Shown one piece after another: positions 15,570-21,836 of a DNA stretch of 26,947 bases. The stretch is from CANHCC01 sp040381555 (lineage in GTDB: Bacteria; Bacteroidota; Bacteroidia; J057; RFSG01): NCBI GenBank assembly GCA_040381555.1, contig JBEIHC010000030.1, positions 1 through 26,947 of the forward strand, written 5' to 3'. The notes below the pieces were generated by a model. It worked only from the letters and a program-made list of their open reading frames with translations. It did no database searches and had not been told where the DNA came from. A program made the position numbers and the translations under genes. How positions within the stretch are numbered: the stretch's first letter is position 1; the number at the start of each line of letters is the position of its first letter.

Positions 15570-16328
15570 TTAAATCTTTTTACCGGGTACAACTAAATCC
15601 ACACATCCAAAACCTTCAGATCCTAAACTTCCTATTCCAGCTGAGTATATAAAACTTTGTACATCCGGATGAGCAAACAAGGTGAAAGGGAACAAATAGG
15701 CTTTAACTTTTCGATTTTGCACCTCAAGGGGTCTACCAAATTTCTTCTTCGTTTCTTTCAACTTTCGGATATATTCAGAATCCGGAACTACTTGAAATTT
15801 ACTGTATTCTTCAATGGAAAAATTCCCTAAGCGATAAGATTCCATTTTATCCAACATGGAATCATAAAGCAAATCAGAAAAATCATTTGAGTAAGGATTG
15901 ATAATATCTGAAGGCCCATCTGTTTTGCTTAATGGATCGAACAGAATCATGGGCGACATGGAAACAAATTTGGACTCCCAACCAAAAGTGGTAGAAGCTG
16001 CAGATTCGTAAGACTCAGGGGTTAGCGTCATTTCATGAATCTGAAAGGGACCTTGCGTCATAATAAAGTCAGCCAGTCGAATCAACCAAGCCTCATAGGG
16101 GCTTGATAACATGATGTGCACCTGCTGAGAATGGAAAAACAATAAATTCCCTTCTACCTTGTTTAGGCCTTTTAAAGACGAAAAGGTGTAGAGGTCAAAT
16201 TGAGTTTCTGCCTCAGTAGCAAAAGCTAACTTGATCCAACTGCGAATCAAATCCGCAACCAGATTTTGGTGGTAAACAGGTACAGCATTACCTTTTCCTG
16301 TTCTTCTGAAATGAAATCGTACCTTCAT
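15570..16328 (-). CDS. cas6: Cas6 family endoribonuclease, outside any CRISPR locus
   Basis: A 252-residue RAMP-type protein matching the Cas6 layout. The start MKVRFHFRRTG... is followed by VYHQNLVADLIRSWI (residues 18-32), at the place of the usual NYQ..L..WIYK segment; DLYTFSSL and IMLSSPYEAWLIRLADFI occupy the middle. The C-terminal glycine-rich loop at 231-241 (GIGSLGSEGFG), just before the last strand, is the Cas6 hallmark. Cas6 cuts CRISPR precursor RNA within the repeat, but I find no repeat array or other cas gene in the window. H20 is a candidate catalytic residue; this is unproven. It is the first gene of the run ending at 11352, 6 nt from the rhodanese gene. It may process other RNAs, or act on distant arrays. 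Confidence 0.78.
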   Translation of the reverse strand: MKVRFHFRRTGKGNAVPVYHQNLVADLIRSWIKLAFATEAETQFDLYTFSSLKGLNKVEGNLLFFHSQQVHIMLSSPYEAWLIRLADFIMTQGPFQIHEMTLTPESYESAASTTFGWESKFVSMSPMILFDPLSKTDGPSDIINPYSNDFSDLLYDSMLDKMESYRLGNFSIEEYSKFQVVPDSEYIRKLKETKKKFGRPLEVQNRKVKAYLFPFTLFAHPDVQSFIYSAGIGSLGSEGFGCVDLVVPGKKI

Positions 16329-16523
16329 TAAAAAAATCTCTATCGTTTAAAAAAGCAAATACTTGTTGAGAGTATTATTAGGCCAAAATTAAACATTTAT
16401 TCTGGAATTATTTTGTAGAATTAATTGTTTAGGCGAGTCTCATGCTTTTAAAAATAGGTTTTTCTCAATAATAGGAGATCAATCATTTACAAAGGCAAAG
16501 GATTAAACAAATAGGACAAAGCC

Positions 16524-17621
16524 TTATACATTAAACCTAAAATGAAGGATATCTCCATCTTCCACCACATATTCCTTACCCTGCACAGCCAATTTACCTG
16601 CTTCTTTAACCGCTGCTTCAGAACCTAACTGAAGATAATCGTTATATTTAATAACCTCAGCACGGATAAACCCTTTTTCAAAATCAGTGTGAATAACACC
16701 AGCAGCTTGAGGCGCTTTGGTCCCTTTATAAATTGTCCATGCACGCACTTCCTTAACCCCTGCAGTGAAGTAAGTTTCCAACCTCAAGAGTTCATAAGCA
16801 GCGCGGATTAGTTTATGCATACCGGGTTCAGAAAGCCCTAAAGCTTCCAAAAATTCATTTCTTTCTTCAATCGTATCTAAAATAGCAATCTGAGATTCAA
16901 TGGCAGCAGAAATAACAATAACTTCTGCCTGCTCATCTTTGACCGCGATGCGAACTTTTTCTACCAATGCATTGCCATCTGGCAAACTACCTTCATCTAC
17001 ATTGCAGACATACACAACAGGTTTAGAGGTGAGCAAACCAAAATCGGCAGCGATTTTTTGGTCATCTTCGTTCAGTTCTAATGTTCTGGCAGACTTACCA
17101 TCTTGAAGAATTTGCTCATATTCTTGTAACAATGAATATTCACGCTGAGCGTCTTTACTTCCTCCTTTTAATGCCTTTTGTGCTTTTTGTAGCCTTTTCT
17201 CGACTGTTTCCAAGTCTTTCAATTGCAATTCTGTATCGATGATTTCTTTATCCCGAACAGGGTCTACCTGATTCTCCACATGGATAATGTTTGGGTCTTC
17301 GAAGCAACGCAAGACATGTATAATTGCTTCGCATTCCCGAATGTTGGCCAGAAACTGATTCCCTAAGCCTTCCCCTTTACTTGCACCGCGCACAAGTCCT
17401 GCGATGTCCACAATTTGGACCACCGTGGGTTGTACCTGTTGGGGTTTGACCAATTCTGCCAGTTTATCCAATCGAGGATCCGGCACAATGATTACCCCAA
17501 GATTGGGCTCAATTGTACAAAACGGATAATTTGCAGCCTCAGCTTTCGCACTGGATAAAGCATTAAACAAAGTGGATTTTCCTACATTGGGCAATCCGAC
17601 AATTCCACATTTAAATCCCAT
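16524..17621 (-). CDS. ychF: Redox-regulated ATPase YchF (Obg-like)
   Basis: A 365-residue P-loop protein of the TRAFAC/Obg class that prefers ATP over GTP and associates with ribosomes; it has been tied to oxidative-stress control. The Walker A motif GLPNVGKST is at residues 9-17, the switch DIAGLVRGASKGEGLGNQFL at ~73-92. The G4 position reads VCNVDEGS instead of the GTPase NKxD, which is the family's known reason for ATP specificity. A central coiled-coil insertion (LETVEKRLQKAQKALKGG) and a C-terminal TGS domain (VRAWTIYKGTKAPQAAGVIHTDFEKGFIRAEVI) complete the normal architecture. It begins 109 bp after the YmdB-type gene ends; transcription may be separate. Confidence 0.97.
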   Translation of the reverse strand: MGFKCGIVGLPNVGKSTLFNALSSAKAEAANYPFCTIEPNLGVIIVPDPRLDKLAELVKPQQVQPTVVQIVDIAGLVRGASKGEGLGNQFLANIRECEAIIHVLRCFEDPNIIHVENQVDPVRDKEIIDTELQLKDLETVEKRLQKAQKALKGGSKDAQREYSLLQEYEQILQDGKSARTLELNEDDQKIAADFGLLTSKPVVYVCNVDEGSLPDGNALVEKVRIAVKDEQAEVIVISAAIESQIAILDTIEERNEFLEALGLSEPGMHKLIRAAYELLRLETYFTAGVKEVRAWTIYKGTKAPQAAGVIHTDFEKGFIRAEVIKYNDYLQLGSEAAVKEAGKLAVQGKEYVVEDGDILHFRFNV

Positions 17622-17715
17622 CGTTTATTTATATCAGGGTGCAAATTTCCACATGTGAGACGGCAATTCCAATTAAGGCAGCAATTATTCGTGGAATTGG
17701 GGTAAAATTTATTTT

Positions 17716-17765
17716 CGCTTGCGGCAAGCCTTAGCTTGATGCAAGCCCCAGCTTAGTGCAAACCC
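17716..17765. repeat. Three 16-17-bp repeat units overlapping the end of the YmdB gene
   Basis: CGCTTGCGGCAAGCCT (17716-17731), TAGCTTGATGCAAGCCC (17732-17748) and CAGCTTAGTGCAAACCC (17749-17765). The units differ from each other more than those at 7034 or 11208 but share the CTTrgkGCAA core and the pairing arms. Positions 17731-17765 are inside the coding sequence and encode its last codons and stop. Confidence 0.75.
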
Positions 17766-18537
17766 GGTTTATTTTGACACAAAATCCAGAATCGGTATCC
17801 AATTCGAGTAACACTGCATTAAGTCGATACCCCTTTTCTGCCATAATGTACTTTTGGGGAATCTGCAGGGTGATGCGATTCAGCGCCTGCTGTATATCCA
17901 TGCCAATAACAGATTGATGCGGACCTGTAAAGCCTACATCCGTTATATAGCCAGTACCTTGTGGTAAGATTTCCTCATCGGCGGTCTGCACATGTGTATG
18001 TGTACCCACCATGGCAGAAACTCTTCCATCTAAATACCAACCCATTGCTTTCTTTTCGGCACTGGCTTCAGCATGAAAATCAACCAGAATCAAATTCGTT
18101 TCCTCTCGTAACCTGCCTATTGCCCAATCGGCCATTCGAAAAGGGCAATCAATTGGATTTTGAAAAAAAGATAGACCTCTCAGATTTAACACACCCAATA
18201 ACATTCCAGGAGCAACTTCATATACTCCCATACCATTTCCGGGTACTCCTTTGGGATAATTCAATGGCCTCAGTAAACGAGGTTCTTTCCGCATGTAGGC
18301 ATAATCGTGACTTCGATCGAAAGAATGATCGCCGCCCGTCAATACATTGACCCCTGCATCAAATAATCTTTTTGCTTGAGATTCTGAGATTCCTCTTCCA
18401 GCATAAGCATTCTCCCCATTGGCTACACAGTAGGTTACCTGATTATCCTGCTTAAATTGTGGAAGTAGCTCCTCCAATAAGGAAACGGCAGGATCTCCCA
18501 CAATATCCCCAATAAATAAAATTCGAATGATGGACAT
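17731..18537 (-). CDS. YmdB-type metallophosphoesterase (TIGR00282)
   Basis: A 268-residue calcineurin-like phosphoesterase resembling Bacillus YmdB, a 2',3'-cyclic nucleotide phosphodiesterase. Metal ligands can be followed along the chain: D11 (LFIGDIVG), N40/E42 (ANGENAYAGRG), D70-H71 (TGGDHSFDR), H155 (VDFHAEASAEK), and H180/H182 (GTHTHVQTADE). The usual GNH motif reads GDH here, so an Asn ligand is replaced by Asp. The last ten residues (VCTKLGLASS) are encoded by the 17716-17765 repeat. Its ATG overlaps the agmatinase stop by one base (TAATG), so the pair should be co-translated. Confidence 0.9.
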   Translation of the reverse strand: MSIIRILFIGDIVGDPAVSLLEELLPQFKQDNQVTYCVANGENAYAGRGISESQAKRLFDAGVNVLTGGDHSFDRSHDYAYMRKEPRLLRPLNYPKGVPGNGMGVYEVAPGMLLGVLNLRGLSFFQNPIDCPFRMADWAIGRLREETNLILVDFHAEASAEKKAMGWYLDGRVSAMVGTHTHVQTADEEILPQGTGYITDVGFTGPHQSVIGMDIQQALNRITLQIPQKYIMAEKGYRLNAVLLELDTDSGFCVKINRVCTKLGLASS

Positions 18538-19424
18538 TAGGAACGAAAACTGTATCCCATCATTTTATAAGCCAACTTGGCACAATTATATTCTGTTAAT
18601 GTATCAGATTCTCTTGGCATAAATTCCACAATATCAAAGCCGAGTACTTTTCTTTTCGACCCAACTTTCCTGAGCAATTTAACCGCTTGTTGCCAGTTCA
18701 ATCCATTGGGCTCAGCGGTACCGACAGAGGGCATAACGGAAGGATCAAAACCATCTGCATCTACGGTGATGTACACATTATCTTTTAAGGATTTCATTAC
18801 GGTCTTCAACCAATCTCCTTCAGAATCTAGCTCATGCGCATAAATGGTGGTAACGAGCGGATTTTCCTTACACACTTTGCTTTCTTCGATACACTGAGCT
18901 CTAATTCCGACCTGGGTAATATTCAAACCAAGTTCCAGACAGCGCGCCATTACTGAGGCATGAGAAAATGGATTTCCGTGGTAGGCTGCACGAAGATCTG
19001 AATGTGCATCAATTTGAAGAATGGAAAAATCAATGCCAAACTTCTCTACGAAAGCCCGGACAATTCCAAAAGTAACGGTATGCTCTGCCCCTATGGAAAC
19101 AACAAATTTCCCATCTGACAATAAGGCTTGGGTAGAGGCTGTAATTTTATCCATGGCCTCGGCATCTACACTGCCCTGAAAATCTAATATGGGCAAGGTG
19201 GCAATACCGCCAATATCATAAACAGTTTCTTGATCTAACTCCTCATCATAAAATTCCACAAAATGAGAGGCCGACAAAAAAGCCTCTGGTCCATGAGCAG
19301 AACCTTTACGATAGGAAGATGTGTGCTCGTAAGGCAAAGATTGAATAACTATTGGTGACTGCTTGTAATTGGAAAAAGATTCTTCCAAAGCCAGAAAATT
19401 CTTTTCAATACCCAGAACTTCCAT
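18537..19424 (-). CDS. speB: Agmatinase (ureohydrolase)
   Basis: A 295-residue ureohydrolase-fold enzyme that most likely hydrolyses agmatine to putrescine and urea for polyamine synthesis. All binuclear manganese ligands are present: H115 (SIGAEHTVT), D139, H141 and D143 (QIDAHSDLR), and D222 and D224 with D227 (VDADGFDPSVMP). The N-terminal YEHTSSYRKGSAHGPEAFL stretch is typical of the agmatinase branch rather than of arginase, but guanidinobutyrase or proclavaminate amidinohydrolase cannot be excluded by eye. Its end overlaps the start of the YmdB-type gene (TAATG). An arginine decarboxylase partner is not in this window. Confidence 0.92.
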   Translation of the reverse strand: MEVLGIEKNFLALEESFSNYKQSPIVIQSLPYEHTSSYRKGSAHGPEAFLSASHFVEFYDEELDQETVYDIGGIATLPILDFQGSVDAEAMDKITASTQALLSDGKFVVSIGAEHTVTFGIVRAFVEKFGIDFSILQIDAHSDLRAAYHGNPFSHASVMARCLELGLNITQVGIRAQCIEESKVCKENPLVTTIYAHELDSEGDWLKTVMKSLKDNVYITVDADGFDPSVMPSVGTAEPNGLNWQQAVKLLRKVGSKRKVLGFDIVEFMPRESDTLTEYNCAKLAYKMMGYSFRS

Positions 19425-19511
19425 ATATATTGAGGATAAAAATATTAAGGTAAATAATCCCGATCAAATCCTTAATTGGATTCGATATCAATTTAAATAG
19501 TCTCACTCAGA

Positions 19512-19533
19512 ATGAGTTAAGCTTGTACCAACT
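19512..19533. repeat. Single decayed unit of the 16-17-bp repeat family
   Basis: On the minus strand this reads AAGTTGGTACAAGCTTAACT, close to the unit CAGCTTGGTGCAAGCT seen at 7034-7081. It lies just 3' of the DUF3276 gene, again at a gene end. As a single diverged copy it is only suggestive. Confidence 0.3.
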
Positions 19534-19557
19534 TTTTCATTCTAAGTAAAAATAATT

Positions 19558-19896
19558 CTACTCAGGCCATTCAGAGGTAGCAGCAGGAGTATCTTCTCCT
19601 CCTCTATCCCGATTATCAAACTCTTCGTAGTTATAATCCGGCATCAATTCTTCCTTGACCTGACTGATGGTGTCGTTAAGGGTTGCCAGAAACTTATTAA
19701 AATCTTCTTTGTACAAGAAAATCTTGTGCTTTTCATACTCCTTTCCTTCACCTGGAAACTGACGACGCTTGCTCTCAGTGATGGTGATGTAGTAATCATT
19801 TCCCCGTGTCGAACGAATGTCGAAAAAGTAGGTTCTCTTTCCCGCGCGGATTTTTTTTGTGTAAACCTCTTCGCGATCTCTGTTGTAGTTTTCCAA
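19558..19896 (-). CDS. DUF3276 / PUR-alpha-like nucleic-acid-binding protein
   Basis: A small basic-then-acidic protein, 112 residues from a TTG at 19896 (LENYNRDREEVYTKKIRAGK...). The PUR-like core is REEVYTKKIRAGKRTYFFDIRSTRGNDYYITITESKRR followed by HKIFLYKEDFNKFLATL, the DUF3276 signature in Bacteroidota; PUR domains bind single-stranded DNA or RNA. The tail is acidic and probably disordered. An ATG at 19989 would add 31 residues, but a near-perfect promoter (19918-19945) lies between it and the conserved start, and Bacteroidota homologues begin about at the TTG, with GAGAAG 8 nt upstream as a possible ribosome site. It is divergent from nfu. Confidence 0.85.
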   Translation of the reverse strand: MENYNRDREEVYTKKIRAGKRTYFFDIRSTRGNDYYITITESKRRQFPGEGKEYEKHKIFLYKEDFNKFLATLNDTISQVKEELMPDYNYEEFDNRDRGGEDTPAATSEWPE

Positions 19897-19917
19897 TTTA
19901 ATCTTCTCGTGTTTGCA

Positions 19918-19945
19918 CAAATATAACCAAAAACCGCGTTTCCAA
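19918..19945 (-). promoter_or_regulatory. Promoter of the DUF3276 gene (-33 TTG, -7 TATATTTG)
   Basis: On the minus strand TTG (19945-19943), a 17-nt spacer and TATATTTG (19925-19918) fit the Bacteroidota consensus TTG-N17-23-TAnnTTTG. It lies 21 nt upstream of the TTG start at 19896 and inside the longer open frame, which argues for the shorter protein. Confidence 0.7.
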
Positions 19946-20030
19946 AAAATAGTACTGCATTTTTGAAGCATTTTTTCAATTTCGCCCATAAAAATCCGGA
20001 ATCTTTCGAAAAAAAATCTCGTTATTAGCG

Positions 20031-20038
20031 TACCTTTG
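20031..20038 (+). promoter_or_regulatory. Candidate -7 element for nfu
   Basis: TACCTTTG matches TAnnTTTG and ends 25 nt before the ATG at 20064. A TTCG at 20005-20008 is at a plausible -33 distance. With 19918-19945 it forms a divergent promoter pair. Confidence 0.6.
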
Positions 20039-20063
20039 TTTCAATTTAAACTGAATAAAAATA

Positions 20064-20612
20064 ATGCAACTCTATACAGAAATCACCCCAAATCCAGCTA
20101 CCCTGAAATTTATCTCAGACAGGACATTTATTCCCGATGGAACAGCGGATTTTCCAGATAGTTCAACAGCTGACAATTCATTGATGGCCAAAAAATTATT
20201 CCAATTTAGATTCGTCAAATCAGTGTTCATTGGAAGAAATTTCATTACGGTTACCAAGGAAGATGAGTTCAAGTGGGAAGAACTCATTCCGGTGATTAAA
20301 GATGCAATTCGAGCTTTTATTGAGTCTGGTCAAGCTGTGGTGGAAAAAATTTCCTCAGGAGGAAATACAGCCTCTGCAGATGATTCAGATGTGGTCAGGA
20401 AAATAAAACAACTAATAGACGAAAATGTGCGTCCAGCCGTGGCTATGGATGGGGGCGATATTGTATTTGAGGGTTTCGATGAGGGAATCGTCAAACTTAA
20501 AATGATGGGAGCCTGTTCAGGTTGCCCTTCCTCTACCGCCACCCTTAAAGCAGGGATTCAAGGATTACTCACTCGAATGGTGCCGGAAGTTAAAGAAGTA
20601 CAATCTGTTTGA
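20064..20612 (+). CDS. nfuA: Nfu-type iron-sulfur cluster carrier
   Basis: A 182-residue two-domain carrier that receives a [4Fe-4S] cluster and passes it to target proteins in the cytoplasm. The N-terminal Nfu_N domain (YTEITPNPATLKFISDR, RFVKSVFIGRNFITVTK) runs to ~90. After a Ser/Ala-rich linker, the NifU-like C-terminal domain begins at ~110 (VRKIKQLIDENVRPAVAMDGGDIVFEGF) and holds the cluster-binding CxxC as C151 and C154 (GACSGCPSSTATLKAG). This domain order is that of eukaryotic NFU1 and of alphaproteobacterial and Bacteroidota Nfu, unlike E. coli NfuA, which has a degenerate A-type N-terminus. It is followed by a terminator and has its own promoter. Confidence 0.93.
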   Translation: MQLYTEITPNPATLKFISDRTFIPDGTADFPDSSTADNSLMAKKLFQFRFVKSVFIGRNFITVTKEDEFKWEELIPVIKDAIRAFIESGQAVVEKISSGGNTASADDSDVVRKIKQLIDENVRPAVAMDGGDIVFEGFDEGIVKLKMMGACSGCPSSTATLKAGIQGLLTRMVPEVKEVQSV

Positions 20613-20635
20613 GTCACGATGTAATTAAATCAAAG

Positions 20636-20659
20636 GCCCCACCCAATGGGGCTTTTTTT
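20636..20659 (+). terminator. Terminator after nfu
   Basis: The stem GCCCCA (20636-20641) and TGGGGC (20647-20652) with a 5-nt loop is followed by a run of T (20653-20659). An upstream AAAG can extend the stem with one bulge. It lies 23 nt after the nfu stop. Confidence 0.85.
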
Positions 20660-20728
20660 ATTTCTATTCGACAAGTTTTGAACTTTCCTGAAATGCCCCC
20701 TGTTATTTTCAATAAAAATTGAAAGTTT

Positions 20729-21412
20729 GTGAAAACAGATCCGGTAGTCATCGTTTCAGGTGCATGGAAAGGAATAGGTAAGGCAGTATGCGAGTTATTC
20801 ATGCAAGCCCGCTTTAAAGTGGTGGCCTTAGGCCCCCCCGGTACTGGTGAAATACCCAGCTTCAGATCCGGATACCTGCCTATTCTCAAAGATATTCAAT
20901 CCGATAAAGATGGAGCTCTCATTATTGAATCTGCCGTGGAAAAATTTCACCACATAGATTTAGTTGTACATGCTGCTTGTAATTTCCCTGAAGCACTTAA
21001 GCCTGAAATCCATTCAAAAGATATTTCGAAATCATTCAGTGAAATATTTTTTCCAACAGTTATTTTGTCCGATGCTGCCCTGTCTTATTTTTCAACAACT
21101 AAACAGGGACACATGATATTCTTAACTCCGGGAGGTAAAAGCCTGAACAACCCTATTCCCCTTACTCAAACATGCTCTGATTCTGCTTTGATTTCATATA
21201 TTCAAAACATTCGGCCAATTGCCTTAGAACATTCCATCGGCATAACTGAATTACAATATGAAGATACCCTGGTATCGAAGGAATTCCAAGATAATCCCAC
21301 CAGTATTCTGGATATCACCAAATCCGTTTGGCAAGCCGCGCGAACTCCAAATCCCGAAAAATATCAGCAAATTTCCTTGAGCGCTTCCGAAAAACTAAAA
21401 CCACATCCGTGA
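20729..21412 (+). CDS. Degenerate SDR-like protein, catalytic residues lost
   Basis: A 227-residue protein with a short-chain-dehydrogenase fold at its start: VIVSGAWKGIGKAV (residues 7-20) is a near-normal TGxxxGIG loop and HIDLVVHAACN (75-85) stands where NNAG should be. The catalytic YxxxK is gone: around the expected site the sequence is TQTCSDSALISYIQ, so Tyr and Lys read as C149 and A153 by my alignment. The Ser-containing strand also reads IFLTPGG. It may bind a nucleotide without catalysis, or be a decaying gene that is still open. The start is GTG at 20729. Its last 18 bases overlap the small ORF on the other strand. Confidence 0.7.
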   Translation: MKTDPVVIVSGAWKGIGKAVCELFMQARFKVVALGPPGTGEIPSFRSGYLPILKDIQSDKDGALIIESAVEKFHHIDLVVHAACNFPEALKPEIHSKDISKSFSEIFFPTVILSDAALSYFSTTKQGHMIFLTPGGKSLNNPIPLTQTCSDSALISYIQNIRPIALEHSIGITELQYEDTLVSKEFQDNPTSILDITKSVWQAARTPNPEKYQQISLSASEKLKPHP

Positions 21413-21577
21413 TGACAGCAGAGTTAAAATATCCTCCATCTCCTCTTCAGATAGAGAACCATAAATTGTCTGATCCAAGCCAGGTGCCACCAAGCCTGCT
21501 TGAAGCAAAACCTCAGCCAAAGGGCGATAGTCTGCTTCTGGCTTTTCCTCAGGCTCTATGAACTTTTCTTCCCACAT
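21395..21577 (-). CDS. Small acidic protein, 60 residues, unknown
   Basis: A short frame encoding MWEEKFIEPEEKPEADYRPL, then AEVLLQAGLVAPGLDQTIYG and SLSEEEMEDILTLLSSRMWF. I recognise no family. The composition (many Glu, amphipathic helices, Trp near both ends) looks protein-like. A clean TAGATTTG element (21593-21586) lies 8 nt before the ATG, which would give a nearly leaderless transcript. It overlaps the 3' end of the SDR-like gene by 18 bases in convergent orientation. It fills an otherwise empty gap, so I think it is real, but the evidence is thin. Confidence 0.5.
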   Translation of the reverse strand: MWEEKFIEPEEKPEADYRPLAEVLLQAGLVAPGLDQTIYGSLSEEEMEDILTLLSSRMWF

Positions 21578-21585
21578 ATTGAGAA

Positions 21586-21593
21586 CAAATCTA
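21586..21593 (-). promoter_or_regulatory. Candidate -7 element for the 60-residue ORF
   Basis: TAGATTTG on the minus strand matches TAnnTTTG exactly and sits 8 nt upstream of the ATG at 21577. No convincing -33 TTG is visible. Confidence 0.45.
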
Positions 21594-21677
21594 AGGAAAA
21601 CTGTTCGAAGAATTGAATGTCTTTCTACACTCCCTACACTTAAACTAAATTCCTCCCTTCAGCTAAAATCCTCTTCT

Positions 21678-21685
21678 TACCTTTG
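21678..21685 (+). promoter_or_regulatory. Candidate -7 element for the miniprotein-ubiD operon
   Basis: TACCTTTG, identical to the element before nfu, ends only 5 nt before the ATG at 21691. If used, transcription would begin at or near the start codon (leaderless mRNA). It is divergent from the element at 21586-21593. Confidence 0.55.
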
Positions 21686-21690
21686 TACTT

Positions 21691-21828
21691 ATGGAAAATA
21701 AACCAAAACCTATCAGTGAAACGACTCGGTTCAATATCTTGTTGATGAAGCGAACCAACCGACTGGCTATTGCAATGTTTGTGTTTGGTATTTTGTATAA
21801 AACCATTGATTGGTTGTTTCTTTCTTAA
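21691..21828 (+). CDS. 45-residue single-membrane-span miniprotein upstream of ubiD
   Basis: A short frame giving MENKPKPISETTRFNILLMK, then RTNRLAIAMFVFGILYKTID and WLFLS. It has a polar, basic N-terminal half (two-positive-charge cluster KRTNR) followed by one hydrophobic helix (LAIAMFVFGILY) and a short tail. This fits a single-pass inner-membrane peptide with its N-terminus in the cytoplasm. The TACCTTTG promoter element stands 5 nt before its ATG, and ubiD starts 8 nt after its stop, so it is the first gene of that operon. I recognise no named family with certainty. It is shorter than the usual annotation cut-off and easily missed. Confidence 0.7.
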   Translation: MENKPKPISETTRFNILLMKRTNRLAIAMFVFGILYKTIDWLFLS

Positions 21829-21836
21829 TCTGAATT

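Noticed and set aside
16329..16523. Possible CRISPR array next to the Cas6-like gene
   Set aside because: I looked for direct repeats of 20-40 bp with regular spacers here and around the gene; the 195 bases are AT-rich and not repetitive.
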